From assembly GCA_019155185.1 (NCBI GenBank), contig CM032815.1:1497001-1561000 (forward strand): DNA of 64,000 nt, written 5' to 3'. Within the stretch, counting starts at the first letter, position 1. Each line of letters starts with the position of its first letter. The notes under the pieces are model-generated. The model was given only the letters and a program-made list of their open reading frames with translations. It had not been told where the DNA came from and did no database searches. Made by a program: the position numbers and the translations under genes. The DNA is from Beaufortia kweichowensis. Lineage: Eukaryota > Chordata > Actinopteri > Cypriniformes > Gastromyzontidae. Positions 1 through 12,594 of this stretch are shown one piece after another.

Positions 1-884
1 ATCTGTATGTACAAATGGGCTGGAAATAAAATATTTTATTACCAAACCTGTGTCTTATTTAATAAACACATCGTGAGCAGGTGCTAAACGCATTAAAATA
101 CTGCTGTGTTTATATCATATCATGGGTTTTGTTTACAATACAAACATTTTTTACAATCAAAAACAGAATTGCCTTTTGCAGTACTTCATGGTTTGCAACT
201 GTACAGGTACGTGTCATCACGTTGTCTCGCCTTTAGTGAATTGGTCCTAAATAAAAACCCACAGATAGTGCTCGCAAAAACCAGTGCTGTCAATGAGCAA
301 GTCTCATTCAAAGTGAAATCCCACCGAGTATGTGTGTGTGTGACACTTGTGAAAGAGCGAATGAGACAGAGAAAGTAGGAATTAGAGGAATGAGAAAGAG
401 CAGGGGTGGGAGAGAAAGGATCATTCTTTTAATGTGCTGTCAGGGCAAGCCTGTGTCCTCACAGACCCCTGACTGGGCGAGCAAGACTGAGCTCCTGTTA
501 AAAATAACTCCTCTATTTTTCCTCTCCGCCACTTCCCTCATTTCTGTTAATGCCTGAGATGTAAATGGATTTGAAAGTAAGACGGAGAGCAAGCGAGAAA
601 GATCGTCACAGCCGCACGGCTCTTAAAAACGAGCTTTATATCGGATCAAAGAGGAAACTTGCGCTATGAATATCTTTTATTTATTCTACTGAATGTTCAA
701 AGTTATGGCATCATTCTTGCAAATTTTCACAATATTTTCGCAATGATTTAGAGGCACTGCTTTTTATTTGGCCATCAACTTTCTCAAAGAGAATGTCAGT
801 CAAGAGTATCTCTTGGGAATATAAGAGTATCTCAGACAGTCATCTCTGACTTTAGCAGTAAAAATCCAGTTGGAATTTGTTGCA

Positions 885-888
<4 letters not shown>
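1..888. other. intron sequence, no gene seen
   Basis: AT-rich unique sequence. Overlapping short ORFs (106-557) have no recognisable domain. An 18-19 bp word, GAATATAAGAGTATCTCAG, at about 817-835 recurs at about 2698-2716; nothing else stands out. Confidence 0.6.

Positions 889-948
<60 letters not shown>
889..948. repeat. (TC)30 microsatellite
   Basis: Uninterrupted TC dinucleotides over 60 bp; GA-rich in the sense of the cadm2 transcript. Probably polymorphic. Confidence 0.98.
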
Positions 949-949
<1 letters not shown>

Positions 950-2497
950 ACTCTCTGTCATTTAAAACCAATTCATTTGAAATCCTGAAGCATGTTAAAG
1001 TTTCCTCTTAGTAAAAATATAAATGCAAGTAGATTTTGCTATTATTGTTGTATGTTTTGCATTGAATTTCCATCTTTTAAAACATGCTACATTAGAAATG
1101 CTATCCTATTTTTATGTTTGCAAACCACAAATTACCCCTAAAAACATCTAAACTGCAATAATAATCCAACCAAATAGTGTTTATTTCTCGCTCATGTGGC
1201 TGGAAAAGCACAAGACAGGCAGAGAACCAAGTGAAAGTATAAGAACAAAAAGGAAAAAGAAAATAAACCCCCCGACAAATCCAATTTCAAACGACCGAGC
1301 AGAAGGCCCCGGACAAAGCCAGATTAGTATTAGTTATATCATCTGTGACACCAGATCCATCAAGTCCAGTGAAGGAAGTGAGGAGAGGCCGACCCTCCCG
1401 CTCAGCCTGCCATCATTTCAGCCATTTTCACACTAGCTTCCTCTGCCTGAAACCACCCAAGGCTTGAAAAGAAGAACATATTCATGCTGAATGTCTTAGC
1501 CTGAGTCGACCCTGCAAAGGAACATGGGTAGAAATCTCCAGCTTGCATTGGTCTTGGATGAACTTGCCCATGGATTCAGACTGTTTCCAGCTGGGAAATT
1601 CGTTGTGATAAATGTGTTTGATTACAAAATCCAGTGACCCGCCTGAAAGAGTCACTTGTAACGTATATGCTGCGTTTTCCCAAAGCGACTATTGTAAGTC
1701 GCTTTGGATAAAAGCATCAGATAAATGCCTAAATGTAAATGTAACAAGGAAAACAGCTCAAAGTATCAGGCATGAAAGTCACTTTTTACTAATATTCCTT
1801 TGATGGGCTAAATTTATACAGTCAATTCAATACTCTAAAAGTTTCATTAATATGACATGCTTTGCCATTTTTTTACAAAATTGTTTTCGTGATTTTACTG
1901 AACATTACAAAAAATGAATAAAATAAAGTATAATTAAATACCGATCTAATTTAATTTTAACACTCAAAAACTATGATTAACATTAAATACTAAAAATCAT
2001 CTAAGAATACTAAGATACTAAGAATCATCACCCCGCATCTACGCACATCTCACGTCCAGCAAAGCTTCACGGCCGCTGAAGTGAGCATCCGTCCTTCATT
2101 GGAACTCAATCAGGAGTACTGAACCATAAGAATCCGCTGTGCTGATGTTTGTAAAAAAAGATTACCCCTCGTTTCTCTCATCTCAAGAGCGAATCCAGCG
2201 AGGCTATCCTGGGGTACGGTTTCTTTCAAGTCTTTCAAGGTCAGCAAACTGATGTTAAATGCTAGTATAGCGCTGTGTATGGAAGGCATTGATAGACCTC
2301 ACTTCCAAAATGCCTAAGTGGGATAAACACAACAGGCCCTGACATTTAAAGTGGATGCATCACATACAATGAATTGACATGCTCTTTTGAAGTAACTTAC
2401 TATGTACAGTATACATACTCCAAAAAATATTAGTTTTTATTTGTCACAGAAAGTTCGACTTTTTGGTGAGAAGCAAAGCACCAATCAGAGTACCTCT
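949..2497. other. intron sequence around a repeat fragment, no gene seen
   Basis: Apart from the repeat at 1655-1742 this is unique sequence. The 1194-1436 segment is less AT-rich and could be a conserved element, but it shows no diagnostic motif. The part after 1800 is AT-rich. Confidence 0.5.
1655..1742. repeat. teleost dispersed repeat fragment (GACGCTTTTATCCAAAGCGAC type)
   Basis: The stretch reads AAGTCGCTTTGGATAAAAGC then ATAAATGCCTAAATGTAAATG-like sequence. This is the widespread fish repeat tail in which a perfect 9-bp inverted repeat, AAAGCGACT/AGTCGCTTT (1682-1690 and 1697-1705), forms a hairpin. A copy in the opposite orientation is at 14787-14890. The exact family (SINE or other) cannot be assigned by eye. 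Confidence 0.65.
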
Positions 2498-2691
2498 TAT
2501 AGACCATTTCACAAGATGTAAACAGCACTGGTCCAGAATCACTTCCTGTCTCAGTTTTTTAACACTACACAACTGACTTGTTTAACAAACATCTTTAAGA
2601 TTGAATTTAATTTACATATGTGAAATACAAAAAACTAAAACAGGAAGTGCTTCTGGACCAGTGTTGTTTACATCTTGTGAAATGGACTATA
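2498..2691. mobile_element. MITE with ~50-bp terminal inverted repeats
   Basis: The left arm (2498 to about 2548) begins TATAGACCATTTCACAAGAT and the right arm (about 2641-2691) is its near-perfect inverse, starting TATAGTCCATTTCACAAGAT when read from 2691. The arms run inward through CACTGGTCCAGAA and ACTTCCTGT. The roughly 95-bp middle is AT-rich and has no coding capacity. Flanking TA/TATA gives a likely TA-containing target site. It can fold into a long hairpin. A non-autonomous DNA transposon is clear; the superfamily is not certain. Confidence 0.8.
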
Positions 2692-5600
2692 TATAAGAAT
2701 ATAAGAGTATCTCAGGCATTTCTCTTTATGGAAAAATGATCTACGCACACATAGGTGTAGGACAGAACGGTGTGAGGGGTGGCAGGGCAGAAAAAGACAA
2801 TCTGTTCCAGGAGAAGAGTGTGAATAACCCTCTTCCACTGCTGTAACTTCACTGTCACTCACAGCGAGGAGCACAAACACGCATGTTAGCTACTATAGAC
2901 AGACAGAAGACATGTTAACAGAGCAGAGAGGAGGGGCTGAAGAGATCTGCTTCACTGTCCTGACTGCTTACTGCCACAAACAGCCCTTCTGTCCTTTAGT
3001 AAAGACACACCGGAAACACACACACATGGTGGAGCTCATCCATCATTGAGGTTGAGGTGTCTGATCTTGAGATGCAGTGTGAGACCAGAATAATGCCTAC
3101 GCTAGCGGTACATTAGCATTTAAACTTGTTTGTCATGATGGAACACAAAGCATGCAATATCAACTACAGCTGAGAAACTTTACTGCACATTGCAAATGGG
3201 AAACTCGTTATTATGACATGCTACGTTTTAAAATTGAAACATGGAAGTACCATAAACCAAACAAAACTATGAAGAAAGTAGCAACAACAGTTTTCCTGTG
3301 GACTGGAAGAATTATTCATTTTTCAATTTTACATTACATTTACATGATATGTTAACTAATAACTATCTGCAGATCAGGGTTAGGGTTAGTCCTGAAGGTG
3401 TGGTTTTCTTTTCTTTTTACTTAAGTAAGGTAGGCAGAAATACTCATACTGACAAGATGGCTCATACATAAACAAATCTCCAATCTTATTTTTATGGTCA
3501 CCGTTTCTCATCAGTAATACTCCTTCAAAGACACCCAAGTAGTATTTATGGGGCATAAGTTAGCAAAACAAACCAAACACTGCCTTCATCAAATCCAGCC
3601 CTTAACTTCCATCTGCAGGCCTGCTGGCTTTCTCCAGAGACTTACTGTTTATCACCATCCCAATCCACTAATGAAGGCTAATCAAATCCTTCATCCATCT
3701 GATTAGCATTAACAACTCTCTCTGTCTGCCCGTTAACTCATTACATTCATCAGTTCTCTCCCGGCATCCCAGAATGAGGAAAATATCCCATTATATTACA
3801 GTCTCAGACACAACAGAGATGGGCAGACTGTCAAAAGAAATTCATGAGCTAAATATTGAGCTGACCTCAATCAAACATCAATCTCTATGATTTCATAACT
3901 AGTCAATTATGCATTTTTCAATCTATTTGTCCATCCACAGAAATATCTTCTCAAACTGTGTGTTTTGTGGCACTAACCCCAGTGTCCTCCGAGGTTCATG
4001 GAAGTCTGCTGAAGTTAATGTTCACTTACAGATGGATTCCCAGTTGTCTCTATTGAACCATGAAGGTGCTACATGGAGTCTGTCAGCCAAGCCAAAATAC
4101 ACCCAGAGCAGAAAATTACTACCAGCTTTCTCTTCAAACTAGAGGAAATATGATTCTTGGTACAAAACACACACCAACTTCATACCAAAACATACATCCG
4201 TAACCACAGCGGGAGGACAACCACAAGCTGTTTATTTACCAGTGGCAACTAACCTAATGGTTCCCAGTCAATATTCGGACTACGACCTTGTTTTAAATTT
4301 ACAATATCGATACGAAAGCGTTTCAACCTCATTTTAGATTTAACCCCCTCAATCTGTGGCTTTCCAAACATCTCACGATTTCCTTCTCACTGATGGTTAT
4401 TCCTACTGACTTGATTCCATTTTATTGATCTGGTAAAGGACACGGCAACATCCTCCACAATCCATTGCGGTCAATCCTAATAGCCACCCCTCCAGAATGA
4501 ACACACTTACAGACTTGGAGAACTAATGAATGCTGTATCTGAGCAGACACATCTTACTGATCAATACAAAGAACTGATCAGGTTTATTAAAAAGTTCATG
4601 TTATCAAACCAGGCTTCATTGGGTCAACCGATGGTTGAACAGTGATTGTAGACTATTAGGTTTAAAACTCTTCAACTTTTGTAAAAATAAGTTTACAAAA
4701 AGAGTTATTTTGTGAGAATTATCTGCATGCTATTCAAAGTGAATTGAGCAAGAAAAACAAAACACACGGAAAGGAAACATCACTCAAATGGAAATTCTGC
4801 TCTATACAGCGCTAGCTAAAAATATCCTGTTTATAATAAAAAGTTGTGGTCAATTTCACCCATCTGGCTTGTGACTTCAGCGGGAACTAATAAAGGCACC
4901 AGAGCGCACGCTGCTGTGTTTCGGGAGGCGAGTACCCTCTCTCCAAAACAAACCACTGCCCTCCACCCCACACACACACAGTCTATGCATAATACCCAAC
5001 CACACACTCTTTGATCTTCATTATAATTCCATCTGTTTCACATCTGGGTCTCTTTAAAAATGAAGTGAAAGACATATTAATGCAATACAGAAGAACGTGA
5101 AACGTGCCAGCTCTGCCACTGAATGTTTTTACTTGTGCTCCCCGAGACGACGGCTTGATTTGCTCTTGTAAAATTGGGTTTAAAAACAGCTATAAATACA
5201 CATACGCACACACACACTGTTGGTTATCTGTATTCGATGTGGCATTTTGAGCCGGAGATGTGGATCTCATCTGAACTGCTGGATAATAGCTCTGAAACAT
5301 TGGAGACTGTGGCCTTCTACGAAACTGTAATACGTGTGTGTTCCCACCATGATCACGGTTATTTGTCTCTAAGACAGATAGAATATGGACCATACTGAAC
5401 TCTTTCTAAGGAAACACTGATGCCTTCAAGTCAAACCAAATGCCGTTATACTGTGTAGGGTCTTTTTGAGGAAATGCTAACTCTTTAGCATTTTATCTTA
5501 TAATAATATGCTTGATTGATATACATTTTATTGTGGATGGCAATATGTGGCACAATCCACCACCTTTATTTAATATGCAGGATGCCACTGAAAAAAAAAA

Positions 5601-5828
5601 TCTAATATTTAAAAGAGCCATATAAAAATTGTGACGACAGAAGATAACATTTATCATTATCCATTAAATAACAAACACGGACACAAAAATTATCAAAATG
5701 TGGAGCAACTGAAAGCAGTTTACATCAGCAATAACGGTTAAAAGAAAGCTAAAACCTATATAAAATAATAAAACAGCTTATAAAAGTATGTCAGCCTTTG
5801 CAAAACTCAATAATAAATACACAAGAGA
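2692..5828. other. intron sequence, no gene seen
   Basis: Unique, mostly AT-rich sequence with short ORFs lacking domains. It includes two telomere-like TTAGGG units at about 3375-3390 and a short CA run near 5205-5217. Nothing functional can be supported. Confidence 0.6.
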
Positions 5829-5967
5829 AAATAAATAAATAAATAAATAAAGAAAAAGAAAAATAAAATAAATAAAATAATAATAATAATAATAATTTTT
5901 ATTATTATTATTATTATTATTGTTGTTGTTGATGATAATATTATCATCATCATCATCATCATCATCT
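5829..5967. repeat. compound microsatellite (AAAT)n-(TAA)n-(TTA)n-(TTG)n-(ATC)n
   Basis: Tandem AAAT units (about 5830-5851) pass through A-rich sequence into (TAA)n (5879-5896). The complementary (ATT)n (about 5900-5921), (TTG)3 and GATGATAATATTATCATC leading into (ATC)n (to 5967) follow. The (TAA)/(TTA) halves are inverted repeats of each other, and the GATGATAATATTATCATC block is also palindromic, so two adjacent hairpins can form. Confidence 0.95.
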
Positions 5968-8900
5968 GATACAATTATTATATATTAAACAGCAAGACTG
6001 AACCTCGCTCTTTTACCTTAAATAATTCACATTGCATCTACTTTCTGCTTAAGTTCGTAAAAGATACTGTACTGCCAATCAGTAAAACTCATTATGAAAG
6101 CTGTAGTTATACAATACTGCATACAAATACCTTCATACAACACCATATTCATACGATACTATAGACAATCTGACCAATTACGCATCTTGGACTGTGGGTG
6201 GTCGGCCTTCAGGGTTTTATAGCTGAGCAAATAGGTTATGCCATTACATACATGGGTATTCAGCTTAATTAAATCATGACAGCCGCACACAAAACTCTAC
6301 AGGACAAATGAGTGACCTTCATCACAGCTGAAAAAGATCTACTTAGAAACATGAAAAGATGAAAGAAACGAAGCATTTTCTTTTATTATCTTTAAATAGA
6401 CACATGTAGACGATATCTTTAAATGTACCATCTGCATGCAAGTGGCTCAAAATATTAGTTGATCCAAACAAAATACAACTTCTGTTTGCCCATTAGATAA
6501 GCTGTATGCTTCTAGCCCAAAACCTCTTTATTTCAATGCTTTTTATTCATAGTCTTGTTTATTGCGTGCTCTGCAATTCCATCCCCGAATGAGAAGAACA
6601 TGAGACGTGTAATGCATTACATTCACTGGCATATTTTCTTGCAGATTAGATACACTGCTGAACTGTCATGTGTATGAGGAAAGAGATGAGCTGCAAATTC
6701 TTAATAGGCCGAGCAACAACACTGCGTTCAATTGTGTGATAGCCGACATCTTCAAATATTTCTTTTTGGTGTGGGATACAGTTTACAGTATGTGTGTGTG
6801 TGTTACAGACTGGCACTAGCTGGTCTGTCAAATGTATTTGACTACTATATATATAAACACCTCTTGCAGATTGAAAAACACGCTCAAAAACAGCAGATGT
6901 GAGTCTGTTTACTGTTTACACTGTAGATGAGACACAGAGATATTGATTCACAAACACAAAGAGAAATGAAAGAAAAAGGTGCAAAAATGCATCAAAATCG
7001 AGGAAAATCCAGAGAAATGCGGCTGTATATTTTTCTCTCCTCTAACGCTTTATTGAAGCCCCAAAATACTTGTGCTCATCAATTGAAGAGAAAACAATAT
7101 TTCTCCCCAGCCATTTCATCAGCCTGTGCCGTGCGGGAGAGACAATCCTATTGTTTAAAACAGAGCCGCGGTATCCTTTCCGAGGCCGGCAGCGTTTGGA
7201 GCCTTGAATCGAAGCGTACAGAGAAAATTCCCTGAGACGATCAGCTATACATAATGAAGATTATCTGTTTAGAAACTCCTACTGGAGGAAGAACTACCAA
7301 GTAGAAAGGATCCTATACAGACTATCAGAATAAACTGCTTTGGAAATGATCCTGCCTCTGTTTCTAAGCTTAAACATATGCGAGTATGTGTGTGTGTGAT
7401 TGGCTAAAACATGGGTCAAGGGGAGGGGCCTAGGAAAAATCTATGTAAATAAGAAAAACGTATAATATATATTACATTCACTTTTTATCTGGGACAGATA
7501 TTTTACATTTTTGAGTTTGTGCCACATAATAAGTGTTAAGGGCGTGATCAAAACAAGATTAATGAATCACTCTCTAAGACAACTAAATCAAATGAAAGAT
7601 TCTTTCAAAATGACCAAATCATTCATGACAGACCCATACTAATATTTTTCATGTCTAACTTAACTGAGCATTAAAATTGATCAGACTGCTAAAAATCTGA
7701 TAACAAATATTTAAAATCCAAATCATAATTACGAGGTATAGAATCATTACTTCAAAAATAAACATGCAAGTAATGAAGTAATATGATATTTTGTAAAAAT
7801 AGTATTTATAGCACATTAGGTAGTATCCAAACACAGCCTTAGATCACCAGAAAACTTTCAGCTATCAGCGATCATTACAAATGAAACAGCAGCACACAAG
7901 TCACAAAGGAAGGCAAACGTACGAGGAAGCCCTCTGCTACTGTGAACAACATTGATCAAGTCTTTAATTCAGATTAACAGCCTGATTCATGCCCTTTGCT
8001 CGCTGCTAATTAGCAAGCACTAGCGGAGTCAAAGCAATGCCATTCAGCACAATAAAATCAAAAGGGTCCAGACAATTATACACAGCAATTACATGTGCGA
8101 TTCAAGGCCTGTCAGTATCAACAAGGTCAATGAGACAATGGCATCAGCCATATTAAACAAAGGCAGACAGAAATGACGAAAGGTGGATCATAAGTTGGAT
8201 CGCAGATTGATAGGGACCTTTATTACCTCGTTCATCAACTGATATTACGCAGGTCAATGAAGATGCAATAAGCTGCTCTGAAAGGTCATTTCTGAAAGTT
8301 TAACATTGTAGAAGCGGTGACCGACAAGCATTGGTGTGTCACTGCAAACAAGTGTGATAATCAATGATAAATAAATGAACATTAAAGTTTATCATGTCTG
8401 TAGCACATGTACTACTAACTGCTAGGCCATGACTGCCTTCTGTAAATCATTGGAACTCTGTTTTGAATGAAAATAGATGGCTAGCTAGACTATAATTTAC
8501 TTGGTAGGGATATTTTAAGAATTTGGAAAAGCTTTCTGCTTAAGATACACTACCACATTTCTAAATCTGGCCTGATTTGAAGCATGGAAATAAAATAAAT
8601 CACAGCAATTACTCTGTCAAAGAGAATGAAAAGAACTTCAACGCCCACAAAGCACAGAGCAAGCCTATAGCATTAGTCTTCACAAACACAAAAATTGGCA
8701 TTAAAAGAAGTGTAGAATAGGAATACAAGTCTGGATGACGAAAAAAAGTGGTAGCCACTTGGACCTGTCTTGTGATACATGGCAACCTCAACCTCCCTGC
8801 ACCAAATACAGAAAACAGGGCTCATTTCCCTCTGTGATTTACACCATCCAGAGGCAAGACTAATGTGTTCCAGAGTAATGAAAGCCTACGGTTGTGGGTT

Positions 8901-10407
8901 TCCCAGCAGTGTTGCAGCCCACAACAAATACTTTGCGGCAGTCTCAGTTCTGGGTAACATGAGCTCACTCACCAGCCCGTGAATGGAGCACGGTCAACCC
9001 GCATTTACAGTGTGGTCATGGGAGGAGAAGAAAGAAAAAACAGCATTTAAGGTCGTCGCAAGCCCCTACCCCAAATTAGCTCACTGCGGTCGGGTAGCGT
9101 TCACGGAAAAGAAGTCAGGGGTCCAAACCGAAGATATAAAAACAGAAAAGTTCAGCCGTCTGTGTCTAATCAAACTATTTGTTCTTTATGCATTCAGAGT
9201 ATGTTGTTTAAAGCTCCAACTATCTCTCATCTATATACACATACTACATCTGCTTATTAAGATATCAAGCCAGCAGGAGATCATAAGCCATGTCATCAGC
9301 CCCTGAAAGCACCAAAAGGGTCATATCACAAAGAATCCAATTTCCCTTGATCTATTACGATAAAAGAGCTTGATGTACTCTGAAAACATACTGTAACGTT
9401 CAGAACTCAAAACTACCTCCATAATCCAAAAGAACATCGTAACATCGGCCTTCAGTATCTGCATGTGAACATGTTCCTGCTTTGGATAAAAGCGTTTTCA
9501 TCAATAGACTAACGGTGTGTACCAGCATGCTAGGATATGCATTGTAGAGATTTTAAATTCACAATTAATTGCCAGTAATTCAATGATACCATATTAAATG
9601 TAATAATTTGTCATAGTTAATAAAAAACATTAAAAATAAATATTTTATGTGTTTTTATGCAGGACTCCAGCCAGGTCAACTCTTTGTTTCTAAACTTGAA
9701 ATTCTTCCCTATGATGTTGAAACTTCATTAACAGTCATTTCACACCAGTCATTGCCACTTTCCTACTTCCTTTCTTTTCTACTCCATAAGGGCCTAGATA
9801 AAGGCACAAGCTTCTTTATTTGAACCCCCTCATAAGAAAAAACTGTGTTTTTTTAACAATCATCACTAAAATATAATTGTATCATAGGAAATGATGTAAT
9901 ACCATACAAAATCGGGAAAAAATATCTTTTGTCTGTATTTTTGAGCCTTTCTGTCAATAGAGGAAGGCTAAGAAAAGGAGGGAATTGTGGGAAATTTCTA
10001 ATAGAGAAACAGGAAAGGGTCAGAAGAAAGGTCATCGCAATAATACACTGGACTGAAAAGGTTTATCTCTGTCAGAGATTCATTACGGACAGGGTTTCAC
10101 ACAGAAGGACACCTCAGCTAGTCCTGCCACACACATACACAATACATCAATGTACACACATACACAGAGATCACTGAGCCCTGTGTTTGCTCTGAAATTA
10201 ATATAATCATGCACAGACAGATCCACGCACACACATGCACTCACAAGCCATAAAATCCAACTCCCTGTCCTTTTCAGCCTTAGGGTTTTGGCATGATGTA
10301 TTGACACAGTAATTGACATCAGCAACACTAAAAGTTGGATGCAAACTGTTAAGTAGGTAAAACGCAAGTTATGTCACAAAGCAACTTTCTATTTAAAAGT
10401 GTTAAAA
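5968..10407. other. intron sequence, no gene seen
   Basis: Repeat-poor unique sequence. The block 7081-7240 is GC-balanced and keeps CpGs, and holds a palindromic SOX-like site (7142-7154). A fragment of the CTTTGGATAAAAGCG repeat is at about 9480-9497. CA/TG-rich sequence lies at 10120-10235. ORFs are short and overlap in several frames. Confidence 0.5.
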
Positions 10408-10500
10408 ACTCACTACAGTACACCATGTGATGCTTCTGAAGGATTCATAAAGGATTTACCCACCTGGAAAAGAAGAGAAAGAGAGAGAATGATGGTCAGA
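10408..10500 (-). other. cadm2: candidate recursive splice site (zero-length exon) with RS-exon
   Basis: Minus strand, 5' to 3': a branch-point-like TCTGACC (10500-10494, A at 10496), then an almost pure pyrimidine run from about 10489 to 10466, then CAG (AG at 10465-10464) followed at once by GTGGGTAA (10463 onward). The A-to-AG spacing of about 32 nt is ideal. So one junction is both a strong 3' splice site and a 5' splice site, about 50.4 kb into intron 1. After the first splice, exon 1 would read AAAG|GTGGGT, with G at +5. Fifty nt downstream, GTA|GTGAGT (donor at 10413) could define an RS-exon (10463-10414). In exon-1 phase it reads G-GT, GGG, TAA, a stop at the third codon. Known: recursive splicing in long vertebrate neuronal genes uses such junctions with competing RS-exons. 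Use in vivo is inferred. Confidence 0.6.
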
Positions 10501-12159
10501 CACGATGTACACAAATGTAGAAATCAACACCATCACTGTACTTAACAGGATAACATTAGGGTTTAAGCATTTATATAAATATTATGTGATATTCATCCAC
10601 TTTTGTGATATTACTGACAACAGTAGAGTTTAAACGAGACACACTATGAAACCACTATAAATTGAACATTGTAACTTTGAATAAAACTTCATTTGTATTT
10701 TAATTTGTAGTAAAGACCATAAAGACCAACCGTGAATGGTAAGAGACCATTCAGTTCAATTTGCAAACAAATTTCCAGCCAATTGTCCAGTCATGACGCA
10801 GCATGAAAACTTCACAATGACATAAATTCATTATCGCTGTTAAGGAAACCAAACTACTAAGGCTGCAATGATTTCTAAACATAGTCCAAGGCTTGAACAT
10901 GATGTCATTTCAGCTCAATTAATTGCTTAAAATTGTGGAGGAGTAAGAAACAAAAGATAAAGAAAAAAGGAAGTAAAAGAAAAATATAATAGGAAAAGGG
11001 CAAGAAAGAGAAGGAGAAATGAGAAAAGAAAGAAAAAAAGGCATGTTTGAGGAATATCAATAGTGTTGCACGTAACAAGCACAGCTCCAAGGCTACACAG
11101 AAAATAATTTGTCTTTGAGTATAATTATATGTCCCGTACAACAAAGGAATAAAAGTGGAGGGGAAACAACTGTACTTTAATAAGCCCCCACCGGGAGAAC
11201 TTTTCAATCAGGAAATTATGTTTTTGCTGTCGGCAGTGGCGCACAACTTCTGTTAAACATTTCTGAAGTGTAAAACAAGCAGAACAGTAAAAACCCTGTG
11301 ATTGTTTGTCACCCAGCTTTTATTTTTCCCATTCAAATGTGTTTGCAATGCAGTAAACTCCATTAATCAAATCAAGCGCATAAGAAAACTGAGACGATGT
11401 GTTGTACGCCACGCTATTATGACATCATCATCATCATCACCACATCATTAGGATTAAAGCCTGTCATGTGTTATGAACGGCTGCCTTCATCACACTGACA
11501 AACAGATAATACGTTTTTAAAAGAATGCTTTTATTTTCCCCTAGGAGTTTGTTGTATTGCTAGATTTGCATTTCTTGTGTTCTTCATGCTTGGATAAGTC
11601 ACATTCAGACTGATATTATTACACACAGGATGACTTCACAATGCAGATGTCATTGAATAAACACTGCAGTATGAGAAACAAAAATCACTAATCAGAGTTT
11701 TAGGAGTTTTCAACAAGGATAGATTTGTCCAACGGGCAATTGAAAAGCAATATATTTCAATACATTTCTCAGCAAATGTATCCAAAATAAGATTACTTTA
11801 GCTATACAATCTGTTTCATAGCTCTTACTGTAGTTCAACAAATGTATTTTAAGTCTATTTCTCCTAAGCGATTTTAAAAGCTTACAAGCACTAAATAACT
11901 GCACAATTCCCCTCAACAAGCACCACAAAATATTATTCATGACTGTAGTACAAAGGCTGCCAATGTGTAATAGTTTAACACGATGTATAAGCAATAGTAA
12001 GTGATTCTTGCCTTAGAAAGCAAAACATCCATAACAAACAATCCTCTTTTTTCTCTACAGGTGATTCATGACTTCTAAACTCTTTGGCTCTATTTAAGTG
12101 TTGCTCCATCCACTGCTACAAAATGAACATGAAGACTCTTTTGCTGGCAAGTGATTTCC

Positions 12160-12365
12160 CACAAGGCCCTGGTTGAATCCCGGGTAGTGACGTGCTGGCA
12201 AATCAAACAATCCCATCTCTCCGTCTGTCCTGATCACACTAAAGACAGTTCATTGCCGCCCCCAAATTGGAGTCTGCAGAGGGGATGGCCTTACGACTCC
12301 CTGATTAAGGCGTCAGCATTCTACCGCTGGAGTTGTGAGTTTGGGAGCCCAAACTCTGAATCCTC
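12160..12365 (+). repeat. possible tRNA-derived SINE remnant
   Basis: GGTTGAATCCCGG (about 12171-12183) resembles a Pol III B box (GGTTCGAATCC) with one base lost. A second stretch (12290-12350) contains GATTAAGGCGTCAGCATTC and GAGTTTGGGAGCCC. The order and spacing do not make a tRNA. This is a weak call. Confidence 0.25.
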
Positions 12366-12514
12366 CATTGATCTGCTGTCACCTCCGCCAGTCTTGTTTT
12401 CACACAGCCAAACCACTGTGTCTGCACTCCGCTTTCTCTGTTGTTCATTCCTGACTACAATCCTCAATCCTAAGAATACAAACCTATTATACTTGACTTT
12501 TTCACAGTGCTTTT

Positions 12515-12594
12515 GAATACTTGATTCTGATTGGCCAGTCACAACATCCCAAGGTATGTTACTCTCTGATATCAACCACTCCAAAACTAATAAC
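12515..12594 (+). repeat. dispersed repeat D, copy 1
   Basis: GAATACTTGATTCTGATTGG followed by CCAGTC, an ACA-CAT stretch and AACTAATAAC matches 40746-40820 with scattered differences. This fish repeat is characterised by its GATTCTGATTGG core. No ends are visible, so its class is unknown. Confidence 0.7.

Noticed and set aside
3375..3390. Telomere-like TTAGGG repeats
   Set aside because: Only two units; chance level.
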